From a virus: a stretch of 64,000 nucleotides of DNA. Below are positions 8,195 to 16,784 of this stretch, piece after piece. The notes below the pieces were generated by a model, which was not told the DNA's origin, made no database searches, and saw only the letters and a program-made list of their open reading frames with translations. A program made the translations under genes and the position numbers. Every line of letters starts with the position of its first letter. Within the stretch, counting starts at the first letter, position 1. Location: IMG/VR virus record IMGVR_UViG_3300040801_002079, positions 252,802-316,801 of that record; one strand, given 5' to 3'.

Positions 8195-8202
8195 CATAAA
8201 TA
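8195..8202 (+). promoter_or_regulatory. Late promoter box CATAAATA
   Basis: CATAAATA lies about 42 nt upstream of the gp48-like gene and probably drives the plus-strand baseplate operon. It diverges from the gp26 promoter only about 40 nt away. Confidence 0.6.
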
Positions 8203-8244
8203 CATATACGCAATGATTTATATATTGTCAGGAGATAGATTATC

Positions 8245-8895
8245 ATGGGTATAATACGGGACGCTGCTTTTAATAGAGATGGTGGAATTATAGCGAATCA
8301 GCAACGATTTGTTCAGCAGCAACAAAGAGAGGACCATAGCTTGGGTGGTTCTCAAGAAGAAATTAGATTAATAGCCCGAGATGGTCAGGAAGGTCAACAC
8401 GGGGTAAGATTATTCGTCACACCCGAATTAAATGAAACACGTACTGTAAATTATCAAGAAATATCGGAAATGCGACAAGCCGGTGGAATATTGATCTATA
8501 TTGGTACTCAGGCTAGGACTTATCAAATAACAGCCCGGATGGTCTCAAGATCACAAAGAGAGGCAGACTTAACATACAAATATACACACCTATTAAAATC
8601 ATGGACTGTCCCAAGAAAGGGCGGCGGAGTGTTTGACGATGAAAACGCACCCGAAGTTTTAAAACTATATGGTTATGGACAGGAGCGTCAAATAAGAGGG
8701 GTTCCTGTTGTTATAACATCGCTGAGCATTGATTTCCCGTCTGCTGTAACCTACGTAACAACTAGGGATGGAAAGGCCCATGTCCCCGTTATACAAACAT
8801 TCACAATATCATTGAAAGAAGCCAGAAGACCGGAAGAGTTACAGGATAATTTTGACCTCACTGCGTACAAACAGGGCACATTGAAAAATTGGTAA
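8245..8895 (+). CDS. 48: Baseplate tail-tube cap protein, gp48-like
   Basis: A 216-residue protein. Its central YQITARMVSRSQREADLTY segment, a GVPVVITSLSIDFPS strand pair and the C-terminal QTFTISLKEARRPEE block match the closing beta-layer of T4 gp48 (which ends with TFTLEITMREI). gp48 caps the baseplate and, with gp54, starts tail-tube polymerisation. It is shorter than T4 gp48 (364 aa), mainly at the N-terminus. The ATG has a clear AGGAGA ribosome site. It is first in a run of closely packed baseplate genes (gp48, gp53, hub, gp5). Confidence 0.6.
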   Translation: MGIIRDAAFNRDGGIIANQQRFVQQQQREDHSLGGSQEEIRLIARDGQEGQHGVRLFVTPELNETRTVNYQEISEMRQAGGILIYIGTQARTYQITARMVSRSQREADLTYKYTHLLKSWTVPRKGGGVFDDENAPEVLKLYGYGQERQIRGVPVVITSLSIDFPSAVTYVTTRDGKAHVPVIQTFTISLKEARRPEELQDNFDLTAYKQGTLKNW

Positions 8896-8901
8896 ACGAT
8901 C

Positions 8902-9267
8902 ATGAGCATTAAAGAATATCCAAACAAATCATCAGCTTTAAAGCGTAAAAGCCGTTATGTTCAGGGCGGTACAACCGAATTAAAAAGAAAAAGATTGGGT
9001 TGGTGGGAAAGAGATATAGATATTCCCAAAGATGATATTACAGATATTGAATTAACAATAGGTGGCAAATATACTAATCGCCCCGATCTTGTGGCACATG
9101 ATTACTATAGAGATGCAACGTTAGCATGGATTGTGTTACAGTATAATGATATAGTTGACGTTAAGGATGAGTTTGTTACAGGCAAAACAATTACCATTCC
9201 ATCAGCAGACAGAGTTTATTTTGAGATATTAACGAGTAGTGTCAAAGTTCAAGAATCGGTATTATAA
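8902..9267 (+). CDS. 53: Baseplate wedge subunit gp53-like
   Basis: A 121-residue protein with the gp53 core: a tyrosine-rich segment (DYYRDATLAWIVLQYNDI, about 64-81) followed by VTGKTITIPSADRVYF. This is a LysM-like small domain found in gp53 of T4-like phages. T4 gp53 is 196 aa, so this is a short form. gp53 clamps wedge subunits at the baseplate hub interface. It begins 6 nt after the gp48-like stop, and the next gene follows immediately (9268). Confidence 0.7.
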   Translation: MSIKEYPNKSSALKRKSRYVQGGTTELKRKRLGWWERDIDIPKDDITDIELTIGGKYTNRPDLVAHDYYRDATLAWIVLQYNDIVDVKDEFVTGKTITIPSADRVYFEILTSSVKVQESVL

Positions 9268-11103
9268 ATGTCAGAACCTAAAAACCCATTAGATCAATTT
9301 AGTACATATCAGGTACGCCACATCTTAGGAGCATATAAAAATACTCCTTCAGCGGAAAGTTATAATCTTGTAATAACTTCCGGTAAAAGTGGAACATCCA
9401 TAGCAGGGGGTGACGGTGTTGTTGTAGCTAATGAGTTTGTTGATAGCGTGTTTAGTGTGCCATCTGTAGTATGGAGATGGGGAAAGGTTGGAGAATATAG
9501 CGCAACCACCACTCATATGGATGGAGTTATAGAAATAGGTGATGCTACGGGAGGTAGGTTCCTTGACTGGTTTCGCACAAATGTTATAAAAACATTAGGC
9601 AAATCTACTGACCACTTAACGTTTGCTTTAAAAACTTATTTTATTGGGGTCAATCGAATAAATGAAACAAAGGATGTAATAACAGGTAATCCATTAATAT
9701 TCCATGTGCATCATATAAGGGATATCATGAATGTGAAAGGGGAGGGGACCCGAGTAAGACTTGATTTTAGTGCTGCATATAATGCAACAGGACAGAACCC
9801 AGCAGTCTGCAAGCCCTATCAGTTAACACTAACACACAAAAGCGGAAACCTAACCAATACTGACCCCGAAGAACCTAACGGTAGCTGCTCTATATCAGAC
9901 CGAGGATCGGAGGATGCTTCGTTTTTCGACCCCAGAAAAGAAAGACTTGATAAAAGTAAACCAATGAGGACACTAAAAGAGTTATTTGAAGCATTTGAAG
10001 CCGACCTTAATCAACAACCAGAAGCCCACAAAATGCAGGTTCAGAAATGGTTAAGTAAAATAAGAGATAATTATGTTCAAAAGATAACGCCACCCGAACA
10101 AGAACGAGGTGAGAAATTACCCATTGAGTTCGAAGTGAAACTTGACCCCATATATTATGGATATAAGGTTGATAATAGAAACTTACCATTTGAGCAAACA
10201 GAAGAACGCCCCGATGAAACCAAGGGGGTGACATCTGTACCATTTAGGCCCGGAGCACCACTAACAGAAATGATTGAAACTCTCATGAAGTATTCAATCA
10301 AAGTGGGTGAAGACGCAGCCTTGCCACAAAATGCAAAAACGTTCGCATCCAATATTAGCTATGTTGTAGATCGGGATGATAAAATCAAGATCAAGATCAA
10401 GATCAAACAAATAACAATACCCTACACCACTCAAGACTTTGGAGATACTGGACCAGACAAGGCATTAAAGCCATTAACATTTTCATTCAAATCTAGGACC
10501 GGTGTCGATAATGATATAACATTTCTTAAAACTACAATATCAACTGATGCGGGAATTATACCCCTTGAAACCCCACAAACCGACAGTGCCAAAAAACCAT
10601 TAGTTATTTTTGGTAATAGAGAAACACAGACAGGGGAACGAATACCAACAAGCGCTCCGGGAGATAAATTCTTTGATTCAGGATTTAGTGGACTGCGTTT
10701 ACCTATAATGCCATATTTAAATACTGGGTTGGAAAATGCAGAAGCGGCAAGTAACGTTGATATTATGAACTTTATAAAGCTAAACCAAAGAAGTGACCAT
10801 CAAATAGAAATAAGAGGAAATTCAAGCTTAATGTTTGATTTCCACCGATTACCCAGTGAAGCAGCGGAACTTGAAAATCCCGGAGAGGCCGAGTATTATC
10901 AAATTCCAGAATCATATCCAATGTATCTGAAGATTGATATATTCTTAAGGGGAGATGCTGTTATTGGACTGGATAGAGACAGGGGCGTTCCTGAGCAATA
11001 CTTTTATAAAAATCATTATGAAATTTCAGGAGTTATTAATAACTTAACAGACGGGGCATTTTATCAAACTATATTACTCAAGAAAACGGACGATATTATA
11101 TAA
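9268..11103 (+). CDS. Virion structural protein, possible baseplate hub (gp27 position)
   Basis: A 611-residue protein that is not recognised with certainty. Its place between gp53 and gp5 is where hub components such as gp27 occur. It is rich in beta-strand-type sequence. It has a distinctive lysine/isoleucine run (DDKIKIKIKIKQITIPY, about 371-387) and a C-terminal region with repeated acidic loops (GLDRDRGVPEQYFYKNHYEI). No enzymatic motif is seen. The stop (TAA 11101-11103) shares one base with the gp5 start (TAATG), so the two are translationally coupled. A gp27-like hub role is inferred from position only. Confidence 0.45.
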   Translation: MSEPKNPLDQFSTYQVRHILGAYKNTPSAESYNLVITSGKSGTSIAGGDGVVVANEFVDSVFSVPSVVWRWGKVGEYSATTTHMDGVIEIGDATGGRFLDWFRTNVIKTLGKSTDHLTFALKTYFIGVNRINETKDVITGNPLIFHVHHIRDIMNVKGEGTRVRLDFSAAYNATGQNPAVCKPYQLTLTHKSGNLTNTDPEEPNGSCSISDRGSEDASFFDPRKERLDKSKPMRTLKELFEAFEADLNQQPEAHKMQVQKWLSKIRDNYVQKITPPEQERGEKLPIEFEVKLDPIYYGYKVDNRNLPFEQTEERPDETKGVTSVPFRPGAPLTEMIETLMKYSIKVGEDAALPQNAKTFASNISYVVDRDDKIKIKIKIKQITIPYTTQDFGDTGPDKALKPLTFSFKSRTGVDNDITFLKTTISTDAGIIPLETPQTDSAKKPLVIFGNRETQTGERIPTSAPGDKFFDSGFSGLRLPIMPYLNTGLENAEAASNVDIMNFIKLNQRSDHQIEIRGNSSLMFDFHRLPSEAAELENPGEAEYYQIPESYPMYLKIDIFLRGDAVIGLDRDRGVPEQYFYKNHYEISGVINNLTDGAFYQTILLKKTDDII

Positions 11104-12866
11104 TGGGCGCACTATCAAGAATCAGAGAAAAGTTAACACTTAATGGGGTGGGGGATAATCATACCACCGCTGGTTTCGGTATAACCATAGGCACGGTTGT
11201 TGATACGGATGATCCGCTACAGATGGGTCGGTTGAGGATTTACTGTCCTGATTTAAATGATGACCCTAAAAAGGTACAACATTTGCCATGGGCCGTTTAC
11301 GCCTCGCCTTTTGGAGGAAGCATTCGCAATGCATGTCATGCAAAGGGACACCCACACCCTGACATGGAAAATAAATCATCGGGTGTTACGCAATATGGTT
11401 TTTGGGCCATACCTGAAAAGGGTGCAAACGTATTGGTTACATGGATCAACGGCGATCCACGAAAGCGAGTTTGGTTGGGTTGCCTATATGAGCAGCAAGA
11501 AACGGGTGGACTATTTCATGGGGTGTATGATTGGGGAAGCGGAGACGGTAAACCCGATGGTCCGTTTTCAGCACCTGAACCAGACTTTGATGGTGATGAT
11601 ACAAAAAATAAAATACAACCACTCTACGATAACCTAACTGAAGCATTTGATGGTGATAGAAAATCCGCCGAATGGAAGACTCGTGGAGCAGACTATGCTG
11701 GTGCAGTTAATGTTGATATCGATAAAAAGCACACCAATTCAGAACTTCAATCGGGTGAAGATGATTCATGGGTTAAAAGTAAGCTAGGAGCGGCAGGATA
11801 TGATTGGACATCATTTAAAAACCTTGGATCATATTTAGCTTCAAAAGTTGTTGGGTTTATGTCACCCGGATTACACTCTATTTCATTTGATGATAGGCCC
11901 TTTAATTCTCGAATCAAATTGCGTACAACAGCAGGACATCAGATTATATTAGATGATACTAATGAACGCATATATGTTAATACATATGAGGGAAAATCAT
12001 GGATTGAATTGGATAGAAACGGCAACATTGATGTTTATTCCGATAAGCGCATATCAATGAGGGCTAAGAAAGACATTAACTTCTCGACGGATGAGTCATT
12101 CAGAGTAAAGGCTAAGAAAGGAATATTCATGTATGCGGGAGATAAAGATGGGCAGACCCCGTTAGATTCAATCCCTCCCGATGGTCAAATTAGGTTCCAC
12201 TCAGAAAATGACACCCACTTTTTTACTGAAGGTGACTTCTTTCAAACAATTAATAAAAACTATGATTTCACACTGGATGGCAATTTCACAGGAGAGATTG
12301 GGGGTAAGTATAATCTACAGCTTAATACTAATACGTATAATGTATTAACGCCCAATAACAGTATAATGATTAATGGCTCGAAGATTGAATTTGATACAAT
12401 TAAACTTGTAATAGATGCCGGTAGCAAGATTCAATTACAAGGCGGGTCTTCAACCGTGCAGATTGCATCAGGTACAATTAAATTAGATGCTCCTAATATA
12501 GGATTTAATGCGGCGGGTGGACATACGGTTACATCAATGGTGACAGGAATTAATGTAGCATTGGCTTGTTGCCCAACATCCCCCCTAATTCCAATTCCTC
12601 AAATTGTTTCCCCAGAGATGTTAAGTAACCCCAATGTTATCGTAGACGAAACTGAGATAGCTCCATGGACTAATAGAGTGCCCGATCATGAGCCGTGGCC
12701 TAGAGTTATGAAATTAGATGAAACGGTTAATAAGTCTGATGATGGGCATAAGAATAATGTTAGATGGAAAGACCAGTTTGATAATACATCCGATAAGGGT
12801 AGAAAAAATATTGGAATCATCGAAGGTGATGAAGAAACTACTCGCGGGGATTTTTGGAGAAGGTAA
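11103..12866 (+). CDS. 5: Baseplate central spike gp5-like, lacking a lysozyme domain
   Basis: This is the tail needle protein that punctures the outer membrane. The N-terminal OB-fold (about residues 22-130) is recognisable by GTVVDTDDPLQMGRLRIYCP, WAIPEKGANVLVTWINGDP and RVWLGCLYE. The C-terminal part (about 290-500) has regularly spaced short strands (KRISMRAKKDINFST, FRVKAKKGIFMYAG, KIQLQGGSSTVQIASGTIKL) typical of the triple-stranded beta-helix. T4 gp5 has a lysozyme domain between these parts. Here the linker (about 150-270) shows no lysozyme catalytic pattern, as in other far T4 relatives. Length 587 aa. Confidence 0.85.
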   Translation: MGALSRIREKLTLNGVGDNHTTAGFGITIGTVVDTDDPLQMGRLRIYCPDLNDDPKKVQHLPWAVYASPFGGSIRNACHAKGHPHPDMENKSSGVTQYGFWAIPEKGANVLVTWINGDPRKRVWLGCLYEQQETGGLFHGVYDWGSGDGKPDGPFSAPEPDFDGDDTKNKIQPLYDNLTEAFDGDRKSAEWKTRGADYAGAVNVDIDKKHTNSELQSGEDDSWVKSKLGAAGYDWTSFKNLGSYLASKVVGFMSPGLHSISFDDRPFNSRIKLRTTAGHQIILDDTNERIYVNTYEGKSWIELDRNGNIDVYSDKRISMRAKKDINFSTDESFRVKAKKGIFMYAGDKDGQTPLDSIPPDGQIRFHSENDTHFFTEGDFFQTINKNYDFTLDGNFTGEIGGKYNLQLNTNTYNVLTPNNSIMINGSKIEFDTIKLVIDAGSKIQLQGGSSTVQIASGTIKLDAPNIGFNAAGGHTVTSMVTGINVALACCPTSPLIPIPQIVSPEMLSNPNVIVDETEIAPWTNRVPDHEPWPRVMKLDETVNKSDDGHKNNVRWKDQFDNTSDKGRKNIGIIEGDEETTRGDFWRR

Positions 12867-12872
12867 TAAATA
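12865..12872 (+). promoter_or_regulatory. Late promoter-like box AATAAATA
   Basis: AATAAATA overlaps the gp5 stop codon and lies about 20 nt before the ATG at 12893. Confidence 0.45.
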
Positions 12873-12892
12873 TATACCAGAGGTTATTAATT

Positions 12893-13357
12893 ATGAAAAT
12901 TGAAGACATTTTAAATGAGGCTAGAAGTCGTGAAGAGGCATGGTGGATTGATGACGCACTGGAGTCTGCATGGGAAAATGATTACGTATTGTTTTACGAG
13001 GAAGTTCAGGGAATGGTGGAAGAACTTGCTGATATGTATCCCGATAATCCCAAAGCTAAGAAGGCACAGAATTATTTCATGAAACAATTCGCGGGCCTTG
13101 AAAATGCAAAAATAGCAGAGAATGAATATAATGAAAAGTTTATTCACTATGTTCTGGGGACCGATTATCGAAGTGGCGAAATGCCATTCTCTGAGGCGAT
13201 TAAGCGTTTAAGGGAATTTGAAAAATGGGTTGACGATGTTGATGTATATTATGAGCCTAGTGATATTGAGGATGCTGAATATGCTGAAGGACGATTTGAT
13301 TATAATGGACCCAATGACCCATATGCTGAAAGAGGCGTTAAACGATCTGACTTTTAA
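12893..13357 (+). CDS. Unknown acidic protein with capsid-targeting-like N-terminus
   Basis: A 154-residue acidic protein of unknown function. The ATG at 12893 is preferred over an upstream TTG (12854) because it has a GAGG ribosome site and follows a late box. The N-terminus MKIEDILNEARSREEAWW resembles the T4 capsid-targeting sequence (MKTYQEFIAEA of internal protein III). It contains an L-x-E motif followed by A, the type of site cut by prohead protease gp21. The rest is helical and ends in a Tyr/Asp-rich segment. It could be an internal head protein encoded among the baseplate genes, but that is inference. Confidence 0.6.
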   Translation: MKIEDILNEARSREEAWWIDDALESAWENDYVLFYEEVQGMVEELADMYPDNPKAKKAQNYFMKQFAGLENAKIAENEYNEKFIHYVLGTDYRSGEMPFSEAIKRLREFEKWVDDVDVYYEPSDIEDAEYAEGRFDYNGPNDPYAERGVKRSDF

Positions 13358-13359
13358 TC

Positions 13360-13755
13360 ATGACTAAGAAGAACATATACAGAGGTATTTCCTTTATACG
13401 GTATAAAGATAAAAAGACATTATCTTTATCAGATAAGGAACTGGTTAAACAAGATATACTTAACCACATTTATACGCGGATAAATGAGCGCATAATGATG
13501 CCACGATTTGGGACACGAATATCTGATATGCCATTCGATCCACTGGATGATATCCTTTTAACATTCTTAGAAGATGATCTTTTAACTGTCATGGAATATG
13601 ATCCCCGCGTTGAGTTACAAAGAAGTGAAACATCGAACGGGATACAAATAACACCATTATATGATGAGAATATAGTGATAGCTACCGTACAGTTATTTTA
13701 TGTTGAGCTTGATTTGTCGGAATCAATTGATATTAGGCTAGATTTTAATACGTGA
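13360..13755 (+). CDS. 25: Baseplate wedge subunit gp25
   Basis: A 131-residue gpW/gp25-family protein, the T4-type sheath-initiator wedge subunit. It shows the family pattern KELVKQDILNHIYTRINERI, the basic RFGTRISD loop and the acidic PLDDILLTFLEDDL helix, then a beta-sandwich end (ATVQLFYVELDLSESIDIRL). The size matches T4 gp25 (132 aa). It begins 2 nt after the preceding stop with no strong ribosome site of its own, suggesting coupling. gp6 follows after 43 nt, as in T4-like genomes. Confidence 0.9.
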   Translation: MTKKNIYRGISFIRYKDKKTLSLSDKELVKQDILNHIYTRINERIMMPRFGTRISDMPFDPLDDILLTFLEDDLLTVMEYDPRVELQRSETSNGIQITPLYDENIVIATVQLFYVELDLSESIDIRLDFNT

Positions 13756-13762
13756 ATAAAGA

Positions 13763-13770
13763 AATAAATA
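13763..13770 (+). promoter_or_regulatory. Late promoter-like box AATAAATA
   Basis: AATAAATA lies about 28 nt upstream of the gp6 ATG. Confidence 0.5.
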
Positions 13771-13798
13771 GAAATATACGATTAGGGATTAAACTATT

Positions 13799-16711
13799 AT
13801 GCGAATTGTAAGTAGAGCGGAATCATGGGAAAGAGTATATGAGGCATTTGAGCAAGTAAATTTCTCTGCCTTTGATTTCGTAACGATCAAAGAATCCCTG
13901 ATAGACTATTTGAAATTATACTTTGCGGAAGATTTTAATGATTGGATTGAATCTTCAGAACTCTTGCCCATCATTGAAGCATTTGCGTATGTGGGTGAAC
14001 TTCTAGCTTATCGTGTTGATCTTAATGCCCATGAAAATCTAATCACGGTTGCCCAAAGAAAAGAATCAATTTTACGCTTAGCAAAACTGCTGTCATATAA
14101 CGCATCACGAAATATACCATCCCGTGGATTAGTTAAGCTGACCACAATATCAACAACAGAGAGCGTTTTTGATTCAAACGGAACAAACTTAGCTAATGTT
14201 GACATTATATGGAATGATCCCAACAACCCAAACTGGAAAGAACAGTTTACATTAGTAATGAACCGAGTCTTACGGCAAGACTTTGGAACTGTTCTACCAT
14301 CAGATAGGGTTCAAGTCCAAGATGTATTATTTGAAGTCTATGAATTGAACAATAATCCAATTCAGAACAACACACTATCCTATAATATTAGCGTTTCCAA
14401 TGAAACATATCCCATGGAAATAGTGGCCTCCACGCTTAATTCATATGGGCCATTAGAAAAACGACCAGAAAAGGATATGCAATTATCGGTATTATATTTG
14501 TCGGATGGTCTAGGAGATTCATCAGATAATACGGGGTTCTTCTTTTTCACTAAACAGGGGTCCATGCAGCGAGTTTTAGCGGATTTTGATGGAGTTACCC
14601 CAAATCAAACATTCGATGTTAACACCATTAATACCAATGAAACGGACATATGGGTTAATAATATTGACCCAGATACTGAGGAAATATTGATCGATGACTC
14701 TGATATTCAGGCGACTGAGCGTGAAGGTGAATGGTATCCGGTTGATTTGGCTAGTGCACAAAATATCATCTTCAACACATCAGAAAACAGAAATAAGTAT
14801 GAAGTTGAAACACTTGATGACGATAAATTCCGTTTAATATTTGGAGATGGTAATTTTTCAAATATCCCATCGGGTAGATTTGAAATCTGGCACAGATCAT
14901 CCGCAAATAAATCACTATCTATACCTGAAAGTTCTATACAGAATATAGCAAATAACTTCACATATCTTGATAATAATAATAAAGAGCAAACACTATCTTT
15001 CAATGTAAGCCTATTATCCCCGATACAAAATTCTGCCCCATCGGAAGATATTGAACGCATAAGGCGAACTGCACCATCCGTATACTATACACAGGATAGA
15101 ATGGTTAATGCGCAGGATTACAATGAATATATGCTTCAGGATAACTCAATACTGAAGCTACGAGGAATTAACCGCACATTTGCTGGTGACTCAAAATACA
15201 TAACATGGCATGACCCAAGAGAATATTATGAAAATGTAAAACTATTCGGAAGTGATCTTGTGGTTTATTTTAACACGGTGGCAAATTCTTTTGATGTTGA
15301 TCAATCTGATTTACCACCAATCGACAATTCTTTAGACTCAGATGGAATTGTGAACGGGGAAGCAATGGAAGCCCTGATCTATAATTATATTCAGCCACTG
15401 CTAAGTACTGATTTATTCTTCACCACATTCGCAATAAACGGTGTTCATCCTCAAAACATTAGAAGAGAATTTACAGCCGATGAATTTTTAGCGATAAAAG
15501 AATCTCTGGCGCTGGTATCAGTTAACCCTCCAAATACAGTGTATATGGATTATAGTGAAGACTTGGATTTATGGTCAGTCTTTTCGTCAGAGCCTGTCTC
15601 ATGGTGGATAGCGGCAGAGGCCGATAAGGATAATGGGTGGACCATACGATATAATGGGCAAAATATAATTGTTCACAGTGATGAAACCCGATTCTGGATT
15701 TCAAATGATGAAGATAGGGTTATAACAACCGACACACTTAATACAAACCTTGACGAAATTATAGTTTTATCTGCAAACTTAAATTCAGATGGTGATATTT
15801 TAGGGTCGAATCGTCCGTTTAGTGTCATCCGTCAAGTGGTAATTGAACAAGGTGAATATATGGGGACTCAGAGTATTCACGATTTAGAGGTATTGCCATC
15901 AGATGAAACATTTGACGGATTTCCTGATGATGTTGATTTAGCATATCTAATCGGAGATACAGATTATGTATACTTCAATAGAGAATCGGATGAATACCCA
16001 TGGGTGTTCCAACCGTATAGTATAGACACTGTTGCCGCTTTTGCCGAAGATCAGGCCAGTGGAGCGGGACTATGGAAAAGAGAGCGGGGCAGAGAAGACC
16101 TAAACTTTTTATGGATGCATAGAACACCGCGCTATCATTTAATTGATCCAGCCCCTAGTAACATTATTGATATTTACATCATGTCCAGAGGATACTATTT
16201 GTCATTAAGGCAATGGTTGAATGGCTCCTTAGCTGAAGAACCCGAAGCCCCAACCCCATTTACACTAAGAGCAGATTATGGCTACATGCTTGAAAATAAA
16301 ATGATATCCGATACTGTTGTGTTGCATCCCGGTAAGGTTAAGCCTATTATTGGACCACTTGCACACCCATCACTACAGGCAACTATAAAGGTAGTGCGCT
16401 CTCCAAATAGGAGTATTTCAGTTAATCAACTTAAGACTCGAATTGTAGATTTGGTTAAAGAGTTCTTCGATATTAATAAATGGGAATTTGGAGAAACATT
16501 CTATTTTACTGAACTATCCGCGTTCATTCATTCTCGCTTACCCGTCGAGCTAGATTCTGTCGTATTTGTACCGGTAAATGATGCTAATGTTTTTGGTGAC
16601 CTTTATCAGGTGTTGGCAAAAGAAGATGAAATCATCCAACCAAATATAACAGTAGACGATGTTCAAATCATAGAATCCATCAATCCTCGAAGCATACAGC
16701 AAACCCTTTAA
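13799..16711 (+). CDS. 6: Baseplate wedge subunit gp6
   Basis: A 970-residue protein at the conserved position after gp25. The N-terminal third has the gp6/gpJ-type core: DFVTIKESLIDYLKLYF, SELLPIIEAFAYVGELLAYRVDLNAHEN and the ESILRLAKLLSYNASRNIPS block. gp6 forms the dodecameric inner ring of the baseplate wedge. It is longer than T4 gp6 (660 aa), with an extra middle region (about 560-830) containing several WxxP and FD motifs that may be an inserted surface domain. The C-terminal segment (SINQLKTRIVDLVKEFF-like, near 880) is the conserved dimerisation part. A late box lies upstream. Confidence 0.85.
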   Translation: MRIVSRAESWERVYEAFEQVNFSAFDFVTIKESLIDYLKLYFAEDFNDWIESSELLPIIEAFAYVGELLAYRVDLNAHENLITVAQRKESILRLAKLLSYNASRNIPSRGLVKLTTISTTESVFDSNGTNLANVDIIWNDPNNPNWKEQFTLVMNRVLRQDFGTVLPSDRVQVQDVLFEVYELNNNPIQNNTLSYNISVSNETYPMEIVASTLNSYGPLEKRPEKDMQLSVLYLSDGLGDSSDNTGFFFFTKQGSMQRVLADFDGVTPNQTFDVNTINTNETDIWVNNIDPDTEEILIDDSDIQATEREGEWYPVDLASAQNIIFNTSENRNKYEVETLDDDKFRLIFGDGNFSNIPSGRFEIWHRSSANKSLSIPESSIQNIANNFTYLDNNNKEQTLSFNVSLLSPIQNSAPSEDIERIRRTAPSVYYTQDRMVNAQDYNEYMLQDNSILKLRGINRTFAGDSKYITWHDPREYYENVKLFGSDLVVYFNTVANSFDVDQSDLPPIDNSLDSDGIVNGEAMEALIYNYIQPLLSTDLFFTTFAINGVHPQNIRREFTADEFLAIKESLALVSVNPPNTVYMDYSEDLDLWSVFSSEPVSWWIAAEADKDNGWTIRYNGQNIIVHSDETRFWISNDEDRVITTDTLNTNLDEIIVLSANLNSDGDILGSNRPFSVIRQVVIEQGEYMGTQSIHDLEVLPSDETFDGFPDDVDLAYLIGDTDYVYFNRESDEYPWVFQPYSIDTVAAFAEDQASGAGLWKRERGREDLNFLWMHRTPRYHLIDPAPSNIIDIYIMSRGYYLSLRQWLNGSLAEEPEAPTPFTLRADYGYMLENKMISDTVVLHPGKVKPIIGPLAHPSLQATIKVVRSPNRSISVNQLKTRIVDLVKEFFDINKWEFGETFYFTELSAFIHSRLPVELDSVVFVPVNDANVFGDLYQVLAKEDEIIQPNITVDDVQIIESINPRSIQQTL

Positions 16712-16740
16712 AGTTGCGTTTTTCACTAACCGCAATTTTT

Positions 16741-16748
16741 AATAAATA
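16741..16748 (+). promoter_or_regulatory. Late promoter-like box AATAAATA
   Basis: AATAAATA lies about 37 nt before the GTG start of the giant protein at 16785. Confidence 0.5.
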
Positions 16749-16784
16749 ATTTCATATTGGTATGTTAGCTTGTAGAGGAAATTC

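Noticed and set aside
9268-11103. Firm gp27 assignment
   Set aside because: Only position supports it. No sequence feature of gp27 could be recognised, so the call is left as a possible hub protein.
12854-12893. TTG start giving a longer N-terminus for the gene ending at 13357
   Set aside because: It overlaps the gp5 end, and the ATG at 12893 has a better ribosome site and follows the late box.
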